A DNA stretch of 64,000 bases from Dactylorhiza incarnata (GCA_033032865.1 JAWHQI010000019.1:8474001-8538000), one strand, 5' to 3'. Counted from the first letter of the stretch, positions 1 through 12,100 are shown. The notes: generated from the sequence alone by a model not told the origin. A program made the numbers and translations.

Positions 1-2
1 AT

Positions 3-1385
3 TATAAAGGGTGGAAATTATTAATGGAAAGGTTTATTAAAACATTAGATATCAATGCTTGGGATATAGCAATAACAAGACCAACGGATGAATCAAATAA
101 ACAAGAGCGTCACCTAAATGCAAAAGCTATGCATTTTATTTTTTGTGCTTTATCTCAAGATATTTTCAAATTAATATATTGTTTTTCTAGTGCATACAAA
201 GTATGGAAATTTCTTGAAGAAATGTATGATTCTCCTTCTACAGGTATGGAACAATCGCAAGAACCGGAGAATATGCAAGCCTGCACAAGTCTTCAAGAAT
301 GCTCCTCTCATGACGGATCAATGGAGCACACATCAAATGGAAAAGAAGAAAAAGTACTGTCTTCGGAAGAGGAGTGCCAAAAAGTTGTCAATGAAACGAT
401 ATGCTCAAATCGTGCCTCTCCCGAAAGCAATGTAAGGAAATCAAATCCCATTTTCTGCAATTCTATTTCTACATTACAAATGCTTCAAACTACAAAGCGC
501 AAAATTAAGAAATTAAAAAATGCTAATAAACATTTGCGCTTAGAAAATAAAAATTTAAAGGCAAAAATTAATGAAGAATCAAATTCTAATTTATCTAGTT
601 CTACACATGGCTCCTTAGTTGAAAACACCACAACTTGTGTAGAATATAATAAATTAAAAGAAAAGCACAAGAAACTTGAAAAGGATTTTATTTTAGTGAA
701 AGAACAAAATGAAAAATTATGTTTAGAAAATTCATCTTTGATAAATGATTGTGCTAAGTGCAAAGACTATAAAATTGAAATTAAAGAGATGGATGAAACA
801 TTTGATGAATATAGAAATAAATATTAGGATCATATAGATTCAATTGTTTCCACTCTTAAAAATAGCACAATCGCTTATAATAAAGCTAGACATAATTTAA
901 AAATTAAAAATAATGAATTAAAAACTAAAATCAACTTGCTTAAGGAAATCATAAAGAAAAATTCTCAAAACATACATTCTCAAAATAATGCAAAATCCAA
1001 AAGCAAGTTGAATATGATTTCTCATAAGTTGAACAAGCCAAACAATGGAAATAACAAACTTCAAAAGATTGAAAATGAAATTCCAAAATACAATCATTAC
1101 TATCATTTACAACATCAATCTTCTCCTAACATAAAATTAAATGCTCACAAATTTCCTATGAAAAATACTTTCAATAATCATTACAATCATAATCATCAAT
1201 ATAAAGATTATCACAATGGAAATTTCACATACAAGAATAACACTAAACCAAAGTTTGAATGGAGGCCCAAAATTAAAAATGAAACATTAACTTCACATGA
1301 AAGGACCCATTCATCACTAACTACCCAAAAACCTACATGTTATATTTGGGTACCCAAAGGAACCACCACACTTGGTCCCCTTTAG
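3..1385 (+). pseudogene. Sirevirus-like gag, 5' end outside window, one in-frame stop
   Basis: One frame is open from position 3 to the TAG at 1383-1385 except for a TAG at 825-827. The second copy (minus strand, 25828-27330) reads through that point, so the stop is a lesion. The first 75 residues (YKGWK, FIKTLD, AYKVWKFLEEMY) match the N-terminal copia gag (UBN2-type) domain that forms virus-like particles. Residues about 150-265 are Lys/Glu/Asn-rich with heptad-like Leu spacing, a likely coiled coil. The tail is Asn/His/Lys-rich and ends with the WVPKG motif typical of Sirevirus gags. No CCHC knuckle is seen. The frame ends at nearly the same place in both copies, so loss of pol belongs to the family. 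Confidence 0.75.
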
Positions 1386-1424
1386 ATACCTAAATCTCTT
1401 ATTCATTAGTATCCAATCATTTGC

Positions 1425-1471
1425 ATGAAGTAGAAATCAACTAAAAATGAAATATCATTATTCTACTTCAT
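1425..1471 (+). other. Hairpin directly downstream of gag
   Basis: ATGAAGTAGAA at 1425-1435 is the exact reverse complement of TTCTACTTCAT at 1461-1471, leaving a 25-nt loop. The minus-strand sister copy has the same 11-bp stem at 25765-25775 and 25803-25813 with a different 27-nt loop. Conserved stem with drifting loop suggests an RNA structure. Confidence 0.6.
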
Positions 1472-3071
1472 AATATGCCTAACCCTTTTTTTCTTACTTT
1501 TGTTTATTTTCTTTTCTTTGAGCCATCATCATATGATCACTTTATATAACTTGTGGTATGACTCTCACATATTAAACCAAAATTCATAAACAAATCAAAT
1601 TGAATAAAGTTGAATAAAAAGTCATATCATCTCTCAAGTGATCTACTTATCCTTTTTATTTCTATCCTTCTAAATCCATTTCCTGAAAGTCTTATAAAAT
1701 TTGAAAAACTAAATTTGTTATATGATATTATTAAGACTAAATGAAATAAGTGTCAAAATGGATATAAAAGGTGTATTTTAGGGATATTAGACTAAATTTA
1801 TAAAATGCGCTAGTTTTGCTTAGGTAGTTAATATATTTGCGTCATTTTCAATTACCCCAAGTATGTTTAATCATAATCATGTTTAAATCAGAATTGAAAA
1901 ATTGCATGAATATTATTTCACTTATTTATGATCATTTCACTCATGAATATGTTGTGCAAAACTCAATAATTAAGGTTTAATAAATATGAAACTCTAATAA
2001 TGATGAAACTCATGTACTAATTTTAACTTCCGCAACTTTTTGCTATTTCTTCTCGTCTCATCACTTCATTAGACAGGCCTTACATTGCAAAAACATAATT
2101 AAGAAAAATCGGAAGCAAAATCAAAGAAAATCTAGGCCATATGATTAAAATAAGCACTCTCTGTGAGCTAACGCAGGCGCTAGGACTTAACGCCGGCGCT
2201 AGCTCGAGTCTATGATTTTCTGAAATTTTAAAATTTTGAAAAATAAATAAAAATATATTATTTTATATGTACTACTCATTTTTGTAATTCTGCCTGTACT
2301 TATTTTTAAAAAATTAAAATACAAAATTACAAAAGCGAAATTACAAAAAATATTTTGTTTTGTCTTTGGATATTTGTTTAAATTCTATTCCTATATGCAA
2401 AAATCAAATACAAAAATATAAAACAAAAACAAGTATCAAAAATTATCATTTTGAACTTAACTTTTCGATTTACATGTATCTTGCGAAAGGGTGATTTGGG
2501 CTATCATCCCATCATATCACCTAGTACCGGGCGAACCTCTCACAAGGTAGTCCTCGGGAAGTCCAAGATCAATCTTATCAGTTCAAACTTTAAATTATCA
2601 AAAATACTGTATGGACATCATTGAAAAAATCAAGCATGATTTAACCCATCACTTAGAACTTCTATAATGTTGCAATTTATCTTTTCAAACTACTTTGAAC
2701 ATTGTTATCATCATGCTTTGATATATCTATTAATATGTGCATCAATTATATTATAAAAGTTGTGTAGAACTATGCGTAGCATGCCTCTAAGTATGAGTAA
2801 ATGTTTTATGTTTGATAATGATCGCTATTCACTCACTTATTTTGGCATGGTCTACTTATGTGTTTAATCTAATAATGCTTGTGTACGTTTTGTAATAGTA
2901 CAATGAATTAAAATTGCACAAGTATCTTACCCACACAACCTTTGTTAGCTCTTTAAAAGTTAAGAAAAGTGGTTATGTTTTTTATAAATTATATTGGTTT
3001 GCAAAACAAGTGTATTCGGAGAACTTTGTACAAAACAAAAATCATAAAATAAAGTGACAAAGATAACTCCA

Positions 3072-3310
3072 CCAAGCACTACTTGAACCTCCTGATAAGT
3101 CTTAATAAGCATTGTGAGGTTGAGCACCTTGGAAAGAATAGTAAATATCTTGTGCAAACCATAACTTTCTTTCAAAATAAAAACCACTTATTCTTAAGTA
3201 CACCGGATCACTAGTTTCAATATTAAAATAAAAATAAAATATGTGATCCCCCAAGCACTACTTTGCACCCTGATAGTCTTAATGAGCATTGTGTGTGCAA
3301 AGCACCTTGG
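3072..3310 (+). repeat. Tandemly duplicated stem-loop, two units
   Basis: Unit 1 (3072-3132) and unit 2 (3251-3310) both run from CCAAG to CTTGG and share the centre CTGATA...GTCTTAAT...AGCATTGTG. The inner stem differs yet pairs in each: AACCTC (3086-3091) with GAGGTT (3116-3121) in unit 1, and CTTTGCAC (3261-3268) with GTGCAAAG (3295-3302) in unit 2. Function unknown. Confidence 0.6.
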
Positions 3311-4849
3311 TAGTTGTACATTTTTTTGTGTGCATTGAAGTTTGTGGAAGTAAAACTATTTGTGTTTTATTGTGCTCTTTACATTACATATCTCTTGTAT
3401 TTTTGATTACAACATTTGTTTACTTTATTCTGAAATACACTTATGTGCACATCATTATCTTCCATAACACTTCTTCTCATGAGTATTGGATCCTAATGCT
3501 AATTCTATACTACTCTTTATTTAAGAAATGCACTAGATAACCTAGCATGCTTTCTACAATGTTTAGTATGTTTTGAATTTGTGAATTAAAATAACATTGT
3601 AGTAATCTCTTGTTGATAACATTATTTCATTCTTGGTTACTTTATTGTCAAACTTAAAGATTTTAATTGAAAAAATGATTTACAAAAACATCTTCTTTTT
3701 GAAATTTAAGTCATATATCTTTTTATGGATCATCATTGATTACAATAAGATGTTTCTTGTATTTCTATAAGTCTTCAGCATCATAACCATATAATTGTTT
3801 TACCTTGCGCTTTCATGCTTATTTAAAGTCTTTTATTTTGTGTACATCATCACTTGAATCTTCAAATTCCTTTCTTGCAACAAGTGGTAGACTTGCTTAG
3901 TAAACTCTATATTGGTTACTCTAAACATGAATTTTTTTTATATAAAACTCTGATTTATTTCTATGAAAATATTGTAATGCTAAAACTCTGATTTATTAAT
4001 GGACTTCAAAATAGCTATGTGAGTGTTTTCATAAATTCAAATAAAAATATAAATCCATAGGCTATGCCATTAGATTTAAAACGCTTAAATGTTTCCAATA
4101 ATTATTATCCATGACTTCATATCTCACCATAGCGGGGGCGTAGGGTTGTAGACATTAGATAACCTTATCTCTAGTCATGTCTTATCCTTAACCGGGGAGG
4201 GTTCCAGTGGGGCCTTACGAGGCACTGGGGGGAAAGAGTGTTAGGTTAAGTTTTGTCTAGTGTTTGCATATGGGACTAACACCCCAACCTACGGCATGTT
4301 TGCAGCTCCTCATGCCCACCCATCACTTAGTACGGGGCTAGGGTGTAGACATATTGTCTAGGTAGTTTAGTTACTTGGAAATCATTACATTTTTTGCTTA
4401 AAACTCTTAAATAAAAGGGGGATGAACCAACATAAAAATTATTCTAAAACTCTCATATACTTGAAAATGTTATATTGCTAAAAACTCTAATCTATCTCTA
4501 TAAAAAGTATTCTAAAACTCCTTATCATTTCCTTCTCTCTACAAGCTCGATCATGTCTTTATCTTATTATCAACTTTTAAGTGGTGTCTCCTTACCCGCT
4601 TTTGCTAATAATAAAAGGGGGAGAACTAACATGATAAATATAATCTGCTATCAAAATATAATGCTTAATTAAGATGATAGCTTACATATTAGGGGAGCAT
4701 TCACTTATGGGGAGCATGTATTTATGGGGAGCAATTCTAAATGCTAAAACCGTTAATTATCCTAAGTCATCACTCTCACACACACACAAGTATGTTTCTT
4801 CATGCTTATATATTAATGCTCTGATTTATCATTAATGGATTTGTTATTA

Positions 4850-4864
4850 TCAAAAAGGGGAGTT
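4850..4864 (+). other. Polypurine tract of the gag-only element
   Basis: AAAAAGGGGAG lies immediately before the TGTTGG start of the 3' LTR, the place where plus-strand DNA synthesis is primed. Similar tracts about 240 and 440 bp upstream look like spare copies. Confidence 0.7.
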
Positions 4865-6079
4865 TGTTGGAACATGGTCTTCCGCATCTCCTAGGTTTGA
4901 GAATAACAAATCCTATGTGTATTTGATCTTGTGTGTTTAAGTGTGCAGGATAGCAATGTCCACATGACTCAAGGATTACATAAGAAGGTTGCCCTCAAAG
5001 TTGAGCCATCAAATCCAAAACTCCCACTAGCGCTGGCGGTTGTACTAGCGCAGGCGCTAGCTGTCGTTCGACGAACTGTTAGCGGCGCTCGACAAAATGC
5101 TCAGAAATGCGTTCGATGAAATTTCGCTCGACGAACTCTTAGCTGCGTTCGACGAAATTCCGATCGACGAAAAGTTTGCTAAGCACAAATGTCGAGAGTA
5201 CTTATAGAAGGAGATCGCGCCAGACAGTATCCGATAGCGCAGGCGATAGCGAGGAGCACAGTAGGCAAGAGAGAAAAGTTTCCTCTGATTGAAGATTCTG
5301 CCGCGCAGAATGTGTCCTAATATGGGATAGCGCTGGCGGTACCACTAGCGCAGGCGCTAGCGCTGAGGCTATATAATGGACCCTTCTCTTCTCGTGTGGG
5401 GTGCTAATTCCTGAGAGAGGTATTGTGCCAGAATTCCAAAGCCTTATATGACCGAGAGTTGATATCCCACCAAATGCTTAGAGAGTTTCTGAAGGAGGAC
5501 TTCATCACGCAACATCCAAAAAGGGATCACTTCAACCTCGTTTATTCTACAGCGATCGTTCATCTCCGACTTCAGAAGTTTCTTAGAGGGAGTTTTAATA
5601 TTATTGTTATTATTTTATTTCATATCTTTTGTAACCGTTAGAGAATTCGCCTCGTGTTGGCGACTAGGTTGGGTAGGACTTAGGGCTGAAATTCGCCTCG
5701 TGTTGGCGACTAGGTCTCGGGTGTAGGTCTAGGGGGTGCTCGAGGCCATATCCGGGGAAGGGTTGGCTAGAGCGGCTTGAGGCCGTATCCGGGGAAGGAT
5801 CGGCTAAAGCCAACTGGTTCGTGGGGATACGAGTCGGTATAGAAAACAAAAAGAGTCTTTCTATTCGCTTTGATTTCTAGCTTCGATAAGAGATCAAGTT
5901 TTGTAATCATGCTTCTCAAGTTAATAAAATCATGTCTTTACTTTTACTTCACTTGATTTGTCTTGATCTTCTCTAGTTTAATAATCAAAGTTTTTTCAAA
6001 GTTATTCAAAATATAATATAAGTTTTTAAAACCTTATTCACCCCCCCTTTTCTAAGGGCGCCTACCGATCCAAAAAACA
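4865..6079 (+). repeat. 3' LTR of Sirevirus-like element
   Basis: Starts TGTTGGAACATGG after the PPT and ends at the CA of 6078-6079. The inverted counterpart at 27379-28461 shares both ends and most of the interior, which defines the boundaries. After the TATA box come two copies of a CGCC...GGCG hairpin word (near 5650 and 5693) and two 'atccggggaagg' words. This LTR is about 130 bp longer than the other copy, largely because of a TTCGACGAA-type array at about 5064-5175. Confidence 0.85.
5028..5380 (+). promoter_or_regulatory. U3 palindrome cluster and TATA box
   Basis: Words such as AGCGCTGGCGGT and AGCGCAGGCGCTAGC occur at about 5028-5060, 5225-5255 and 5326-5366, with about six copies of a TTCGACGAA-type word between them (5064-5175). 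The last palindrome abuts TATATAA at 5370-5376, the likely promoter. The second copy of the LTR has the same palindrome-TATA arrangement (28061-28305, minus strand). Confidence 0.65.
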
Positions 6080-7704
6080 TGTCGCAGTGGACATCGTAGA
6101 GGTAGTGTCGCGAGATCTTTAGAGCGAACACAACTGTTCCCATATCCAAGTCATGCACCGGGTAATTCCGCTTGTCATTCTTCAACTGGCGAGAAGCGTA
6201 TGCTATCACGTGCCCGTTCTGCATCAGAACAGCACCCATCCCCTGGTATAACGCATCTGTGTACACCTGGAATCCTTCCCTCCCTGATGGAAGGGCAAGG
6301 ATGGGGGCCATAGTAAGTCGACCCTTCAGATCCTGGAAGGCTGCCTCACACTGCGGTGTCCATGTAAAAGCAGCATCCTTTTTCGTCAGGGATGTGAGTG
6401 GGAGGGCTATCTGGGAAAACCCCTGCACGAACTTTTGGTAATAGCCGGCAAGTCCCAAGAAACTCCTCACGTCGGTGGCCATATTCAATGACGGCCAATC
6501 CCTTACTGCCTGGATCTTTGATGGATCCACTGCTAGGCCACCTCCACTGATAATATTGCCTAGTAATGCCACCTCCTTCAGCCAAAATTGGCACTTGCTG
6601 AACTTCGCATACAAACGGTGCTCCCGAAGCTTCTCCAATGTTAGTGCCAAATGACATGCATGTTCCTCCTCCGTCCTCGAATAGATGAGGAAGTCGTCGA
6701 TGAACACGATGACAAAAATGTCGAGATAAGGTTCGAACACCCGGTTCATCAGACTCATAAATGTTGATGGTGCATTTGTGAGTCCGTAAGGCATCACTGT
6801 GAACTCATATAATCCGTATCGGCTGCTGAAAGCCATCTTCGGGATGTCCTCCTCCTAGATCCTCAGCTGATAATACCCCAACCTCAAATCCAGCTTCGAT
6901 AAGCAGTGGGCTCCCTCTAGCTGGTCAAAAAACTCATCTATCCAAGGCAAAGGATACGTGTTCTGCACTGTCAGCCTATTCGGTGCTCTGTAGTCGATGC
7001 ACAACTGGAGCATCCCATCTTTCTTCTTTACAAATAGCACCGGAGCTCCCCAAGGTGAGGAACTCATTCTAATGAACCCAGCTTCCACCAACTCCTGTAG
7101 CTGGCTTCGGAGATCCACTAACTCCTTCGGGGACATCTGATAAGGAGCTATAGATACCGGCTTTGCCCCCCGGCACCAGTTGGATTTGGAAATCCTTCTC
7201 GCAGTGCAGAGGTAGTCCGGGTAGCTTCTCCGAAAATATGTCCGCAAAATCCCGCACGATCGGAATATTTGACACCGAGTCTTTGACTTTCATCGCCTCG
7301 AAGAGCACCTGATATACCTCGTCTCCCTGCAGGTGGGCCTTGACGGCCTGAACTGACGATAAAAAGATACGGGAGGGGGGTTTGATACCTTCGATTACAA
7401 CTTCCAAGTCTTCATGCTTCAGAACAATCCTTCTGGCCGGGTGGTCAGTTCATGCCTAGGATCAGATCATAGTCCTTCATCTTCAAAAGCATCACCGGCG
7501 CTTTGAACATCTTCCCTCCAATCTCCACATTCATGTTGCACTTTGCATCCATTATTATCTCTGATTCGTCCGGGAACTGCACCCTCCTGAGTATGCCCTT
7601 GAAGTGCTGGACTTGGTCTAGATCGTCCACGAATTCTTTCGAGACGAACGAGTGTGAGGCACCCATATCGAATAAGGTGTATGCGGGCTTGCCGCAGACG
7701 AGTA
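6080..7704 (-). pseudogene. Gypsy A pol: protease, reverse transcriptase, start of RNase H
   Basis: The protease starts near 7704; its active-site motif reads DMGASHSF at about 7669-7646, with Met where the retropepsin Thr is expected, followed by LILGMN. The reverse transcriptase shows [25 protein letters not shown], the FIDD box and FLGLAGYY. RNase H begins at VYTDA and is cut off near the Ty3 'TDHKS' position by the junction at 6080. A run of six Cs near 7166-7172 (plus strand) marks a frameshift, and a TAG (minus strand, about 6855-6857) interrupts YQLRI/EEDIPK. Order and motifs place it with chromodomain-type plant gypsy elements. Confidence 0.75.
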
Positions 7705-7804
7705 CTATACTTGGGTGATATTTGTTTGTTTTGGTTCAATGCTAAGGTAAAACTAAGGTTTGATAGGTACTAATGAACATAAACCCAAAATACATTAAAA
7801 GTAC
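7705..7804 (-). other. Putative intron at the gag-protease boundary (element A)
   Basis: After VITG the minus strand has a GT at 7804-7803 and an AG at 7706-7705. Removing these 100 nt joins the gag and protease frames. Unspliced, the frame stops at 7770. Elements B and C have similar intervals at the same place (37373-37446, 45321-45396). Splicing itself is inferred. Confidence 0.45.
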
Positions 7805-8924
7805 CTGTAATGACCCTTGCGGGGTCCCGGGGCTGAGGTAGATCCAGAGCGTACGTTTGGTCCTTGTTCTGCCTCCGATCTCCGCCCTGAAATCCATGAC
7901 CTCGTCCACGTCCCCAGACCCCGAAATGCTGGGCCTGTGGGGAAGCCTGTAGTGCTGGTGGTGCAATCCTCTGATAGCAGTTCCTCCGGATGTGGCCAGT
8001 CTGGTAATAGTGGTAGCAATCTGGAGGTGGCCCACCTCCTCTAATCCTCAGAATCTCCCGCATTTGTAGAGGCTGAGGAGACAATACTACCGGCTCCCTC
8101 TGCTCCTTTCTCTCCTCTTGGCGGGGTTGGCCCTCCGTCCTTCTTTGCCCAGCATCTAAACCTCTCGGCTGGTCCCTTCTGCTTCCCCATCCCTGGTCCT
8201 CAATCGGTCTCTTCCTTCCATGAATAATTTGCTGGTGTACCTCCAACTTCTTGGCCATCTCCAGGATCTTAGTCATACTGCCGTCGGAGACGTAGAGGAG
8301 GGCCTGCCTCAGCTCATCATGAAGGCCCTTGTAGAACATCTTTGCATATCCTGCGTCATCCAGCTGATACGATACTACAAACTGGGATAGGTGGGTAAAC
8401 TCCCGGTGATACTCCAGAACTGTCCTGCTCCCCAGCCTCAACTGCAAAAATCTGTCCTCCAGCTCGTCTCTTGCAGACTGGGCACAAAATGCTCTAGCAG
8501 TGCTGCCTTGAAATCGTCCCAAGAAACATCTGCAGCCTCCAGTCCTGCAGATGTTGTGTCCAGGAACCTCTTCCATCATCTCTTTGCATCGGACTCCAAG
8601 CATGAGACCACCAGTGGCACCTCCATTTCTGCCAGGCACTGAATCCCTGTCACATCTCCTCCATGATGTCCACCCACTCCTCAGTCCTCACAACTACCTC
8701 CGTCCCGAGGTATGATGGGGGGGGGGGGGGAGACCTCGAAAGATGCTAAGCCAGTTGGCCCCAGGGTTTTGTTGAGGAGCCGGTGCCTGCTGTGCCCTAA
8801 ATGTCTCCAGTATGGCTGCCAGTCTTTGTCCCATATCCGTCTGCTGGAACGGAGTAGGAGCCGGTGGTGGTGGAACGACCTTTGGAGTCGGTGGAACTCC
8901 ATACTGAGGTGTAGGGTTTGTCAC
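7805..8924 (-). pseudogene. Gypsy A gag, frameshifted
   Basis: Begins around the Met at 8924 with a Pro-rich N-terminus (PTPKVVPPPPAPTPF). The capsid part shows TVLEYHREFTHLSQFV and FYKGLHDELRQ, typical of gypsy gag. A 14-G run at 8717-8730 breaks the frame. The nucleocapsid motif reads CYHYYQTGHIRRNC: a CCHC knuckle whose second Cys has become Tyr. The end is marked by VITG before the putative intron. It would form the particle shell; this copy cannot. Confidence 0.7.
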
Positions 8925-9109
8925 GGGCTACACAAGAAAATTTCATTCGTAAGGGACTTAGCTAAAGAATATTCCGTTAGAAGTGGAATTTTCATGTAAT
9001 TTACCTTATGGGCACACCACGCTTCCGCTGCTAGTTTTTGCTCAAACTAAGCTCGCACGGGGTGGCCCAGGGTTTGTGGATTTCTTTTCTTTTCTCCGGA
9101 TCGAGGTTT

Positions 9110-9120
9110 GCTCTGATACC
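9110..9120 (-). other. Primer binding site of gypsy A
   Basis: The minus strand reads GGTATCAGAGC, matching the initiator tRNA-Met site of plant LTR elements. It lies between the gag leader and the presumed 5' LTR at higher coordinates. The exact LTR end beside it is unclear because no clear ...CA terminus is seen. Confidence 0.6.
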
Positions 9121-9124
9121 CTTT

Positions 9125-12100
9125 ATAAGACCACTTTTTTTCTTACAAAACCAAGGACTTATGCCCAGAACCGCCGCTTTGCGGTGACACACTCGCTTGG
9201 GGAGGTTGCCACTACAAAATGCCGATCATGTCAGCCTTATTGATCACAAAGAAGTAAAGGTTTAACAAACTTATAGAAGCCAAGTCCACGTCACATAGAA
9301 AGTAAAAACCATCATAAAGAGATATCCACATCAAATATTTAAATTAAAGGTACGATAATAATAAAGGGCTCATGCCCTGTACATCAATTCCTCACTACAT
9401 TTTCTCTCGCAGAAGCAAAAATACTAAAGCTAAACGATGCTCACGGATCCTTCCAATGGTGCTCCCATACTAGGCTGCCCCGTCTCCATCTGCACCGGCC
9501 TCTGGTGCTACAGCATCTCCTCGGTCCCCTAAAATGATAAGGTCCACTGACCGTCAGTCAAACTTGACTCAGCCAATCCCCCACCCCTCCCCCGGTGACT
9601 CCTAGGCACTGAGCGGGAGGAATGAAGCGGAGGACAACAAAGGGTGTAAACAATAGCAGATGATGGGAATGTTTTCAACAGGGGAATGTCTACCACTACG
9701 CAATATATATCATAACTGAAGTAGTAAGTAAAGTAGAGTAAGAACAAGTAAAGTAAACAAGTAGAGCAAATATATACAGATAAGTAACCATTGATTTATA
9801 GGAATTCCCACGCAAACCTATAGACCAAGGGGTCGTTTAGCAAGGCCTATCGTATAAAATGTCCCATAACAAATATATACGATAGGGGTAAGGGTAGAAA
9901 TGCAATGATATGCTATGTCATGCAAGTATGCAGTTTAATGTTATGTTCATACAAGTGCAACTCACACACTACGAGTCTATGCGTATAGACCTTTAGTTCC
10001 CCCTTTTGGAGCTAGCAAAACTCCCAGGATACTTCCGTAGTGGCAAACAGAAGCGGTGGGTTGGACCTCGCCCACCTTTAGGTTGGTATTTGCACTACCT
10101 AACCTAGACCTATCATACGCCTCGACGCTAAGAACACAACAACGGAGCTCCTGCGTACTCTTACTGGCTAGTCCACCAGACTTTTCTTGGTAAAGTGTTA
10201 ACCACTCTTTCCGAGCCAAAGTATCGACGTCGGTGCAACGACCATCAACACTAATGACCCACCACCTTATGCACATACAAAATGTCCTACTATATCCCGA
10301 GCCACAAGGCTCCCCAGACTAACCTGCCTGTTATCATGACCTTCCGAGATAACGGCTCGCCGGACTAACCCGTCCGTACCAACAAGCACCACAGAGCCAC
10401 AAGCTCACCAGACTAATTAGTCTGTTATTACAACTACCGAGCCTACCACTCGTAAAACCAAACAAACTAACCACTCGTGGTCACCGGGTGTAGGTTTGTG
10501 TCTTATTAAGTTAATCTTACACCGCCATTTATTCCTACACTTTATGGTTAGTCATGGACTTCCCGAGGGTTACCCGGTAAGGAGCTCGCTAAGGTATTAG
10601 GAACTATAATGGTATGACACCCCAAGGCTCCCTTTCCCAAGGCATTTAATGTTTTTGGTACCTACCCATATGCATAACCCTCTTACTATTTCACTTGTAT
10701 TAATCCTAGGTGGCTTATGACACTCCAAGGGGAAAGATGATCTTTCGTCAATCCCGAGTACAACCTCGCCCTGGACTAACCAAGCACACTTACCACATGA
10801 CCTCCTTTTGGTGACCTCAACCTCTTCAACCTGACCATGTACTCTAGTTATACCCCATTTCCTCTTAGTAGACCACTAGTTACACAAGTTTTACTATTTT
10901 ACTATATGCAGACCAAACGTACTATATGAACCACAAAAGTAGAAGTACTCCAAATACTCATCCTCATGGCACAAGATTATTACTGGAGGACTTTCATGTC
11001 ATTATAAGACTAATTCCAGAGATTCATATTTTTTCCTTAACATTTTAGAATTTGTTTTAATTTCACCAATTTTGCCAAGTATGAATATGAACATAAGTGT
11101 AAGGTATTGTAATGATATGGCTCCCATAAAATTAAGATAAATCTATCATGTCAAATAAACAGTAAATACAGAATATCACAATTTTACAATCAAGAATTGT
11201 CCTCTATTTATAATATTTAGCATATACCCAAAGTTGGCGGTTAATGAACTATCAAAAATACTTATCCAAAAATTATGGAAAATTTACTAGACCTTCATAA
11301 TAGCCAGAAAAGTCAACTGGCCAAATTTCAAAATTTATAAAAGCAAATTAATCACACAAATGAATATTCCAAAAACCTCTTTCTAGGGAAAATTGTGAAG
11401 GATCCTACTGTTAAATAATTCCAAAAATTATGAAAGAAAGACCAGATCTCTAAGATAATCAGAAAGGCTTACTTACTGAGTTTCACAATTTAAGGAAGTC
11501 AATTTCTCATTTAATTAAATATTTTAAGAGAATCCCAATTCAGACATGTTGTGAAGAAGCCTACAGGTAACAATCTCCAAAAATTCCACAAATATTCACA
11601 GAGCTTCTTAGTGCCTTGAAATGTCCTATCACCAAGTTGAAATTTTTTCCAGTGAGTATTGGACCCTCAATTAATTTTCTTAAGACTAAGACAAAATAAG
11701 TGCCTTGTGAATGAAGTAAACAAAAATTACCAAAAATTACAGGTTAAACTACTTAATTAAATACACAAAAATTACCAGAGGTCTATCATGTGGTTATAAA
11801 GGCACTACAAATGTTTCATCCTCATCCAAGACAATATGAATATGTAAATCCCTTTAATAATGAAAAGCTCTAAAGGGGTTATAACCTAATTTAGGGGGAA
11901 CAAGGGTTTCTAAAATTCTTCTGAAATTTCCTAGTGCATTATTACCCCCTTTGAACTTGCACACCAAATTCCATGACCATTCCATAACATTTGACCCCAT
12001 GTCCTTCACAAAGCTCAAAATGCAACCCGAAGGGTAAAGCTAGGGTTTTGGGGCAAATCAACCCCACATCACCCCAAATCACTCATGGAGGTGTTTTAGG

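Larger units (their letters stand above)
1386..4864 (+). other. Non-coding interior of the gag-only element
   Basis: About 3.5 kb of AT-rich sequence without credible coding. It holds an 11-bp-stem hairpin just after gag (1425-1471), CG-rich words AACGCAGGCGCT and AACGCCGGCGCT (about 2172-2205) like those of the LTR, a block shared with two other families (about 2490-2566), a duplicated stem-loop (3072-3132 and 3251-3310), a CCAGTG...CACTGG hairpin (4204-4228), and PPT-like AAAAGGGGG tracts near 4416 and 4613 ahead of the true one at 4853-4863. Confidence 0.6.
1..6079 (+). mobile_element. Sirevirus-like gag-only LTR retrotransposon, 3' part
   Basis: The window opens inside the gag frame and runs through a long non-coding interior to a 3' LTR (4865-6079). 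No protease, integrase, reverse transcriptase or RNase H homology is visible between gag and LTR, so the element is non-autonomous. The gag resembles Sirevirus-type copia gag: an N-terminal UBN2-like domain, a coiled coil and a WVPKG segment. A second copy on the minus strand (25577-28461) supplies the matching 5' LTR and primer site. The 3' end abuts gypsy A inside RNase H, so this element probably inserted there and the rest of A should lie left of the window. Confidence 0.8.
6080..9124 (-). mobile_element. Ty3/gypsy element A, Tekay-like, internal part, decayed
   Basis: On the minus strand, primer site, gag, protease, reverse transcriptase and the start of RNase H follow in gypsy order from 9120 down to 6080. 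Homology stops inside RNase H at the LTR of the Sirevirus-like element. Integrase is therefore missing and should lie beyond the left edge. It carries several frameshifts, a stop codon and an altered protease motif, so it is inactive. Confidence 0.8.
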
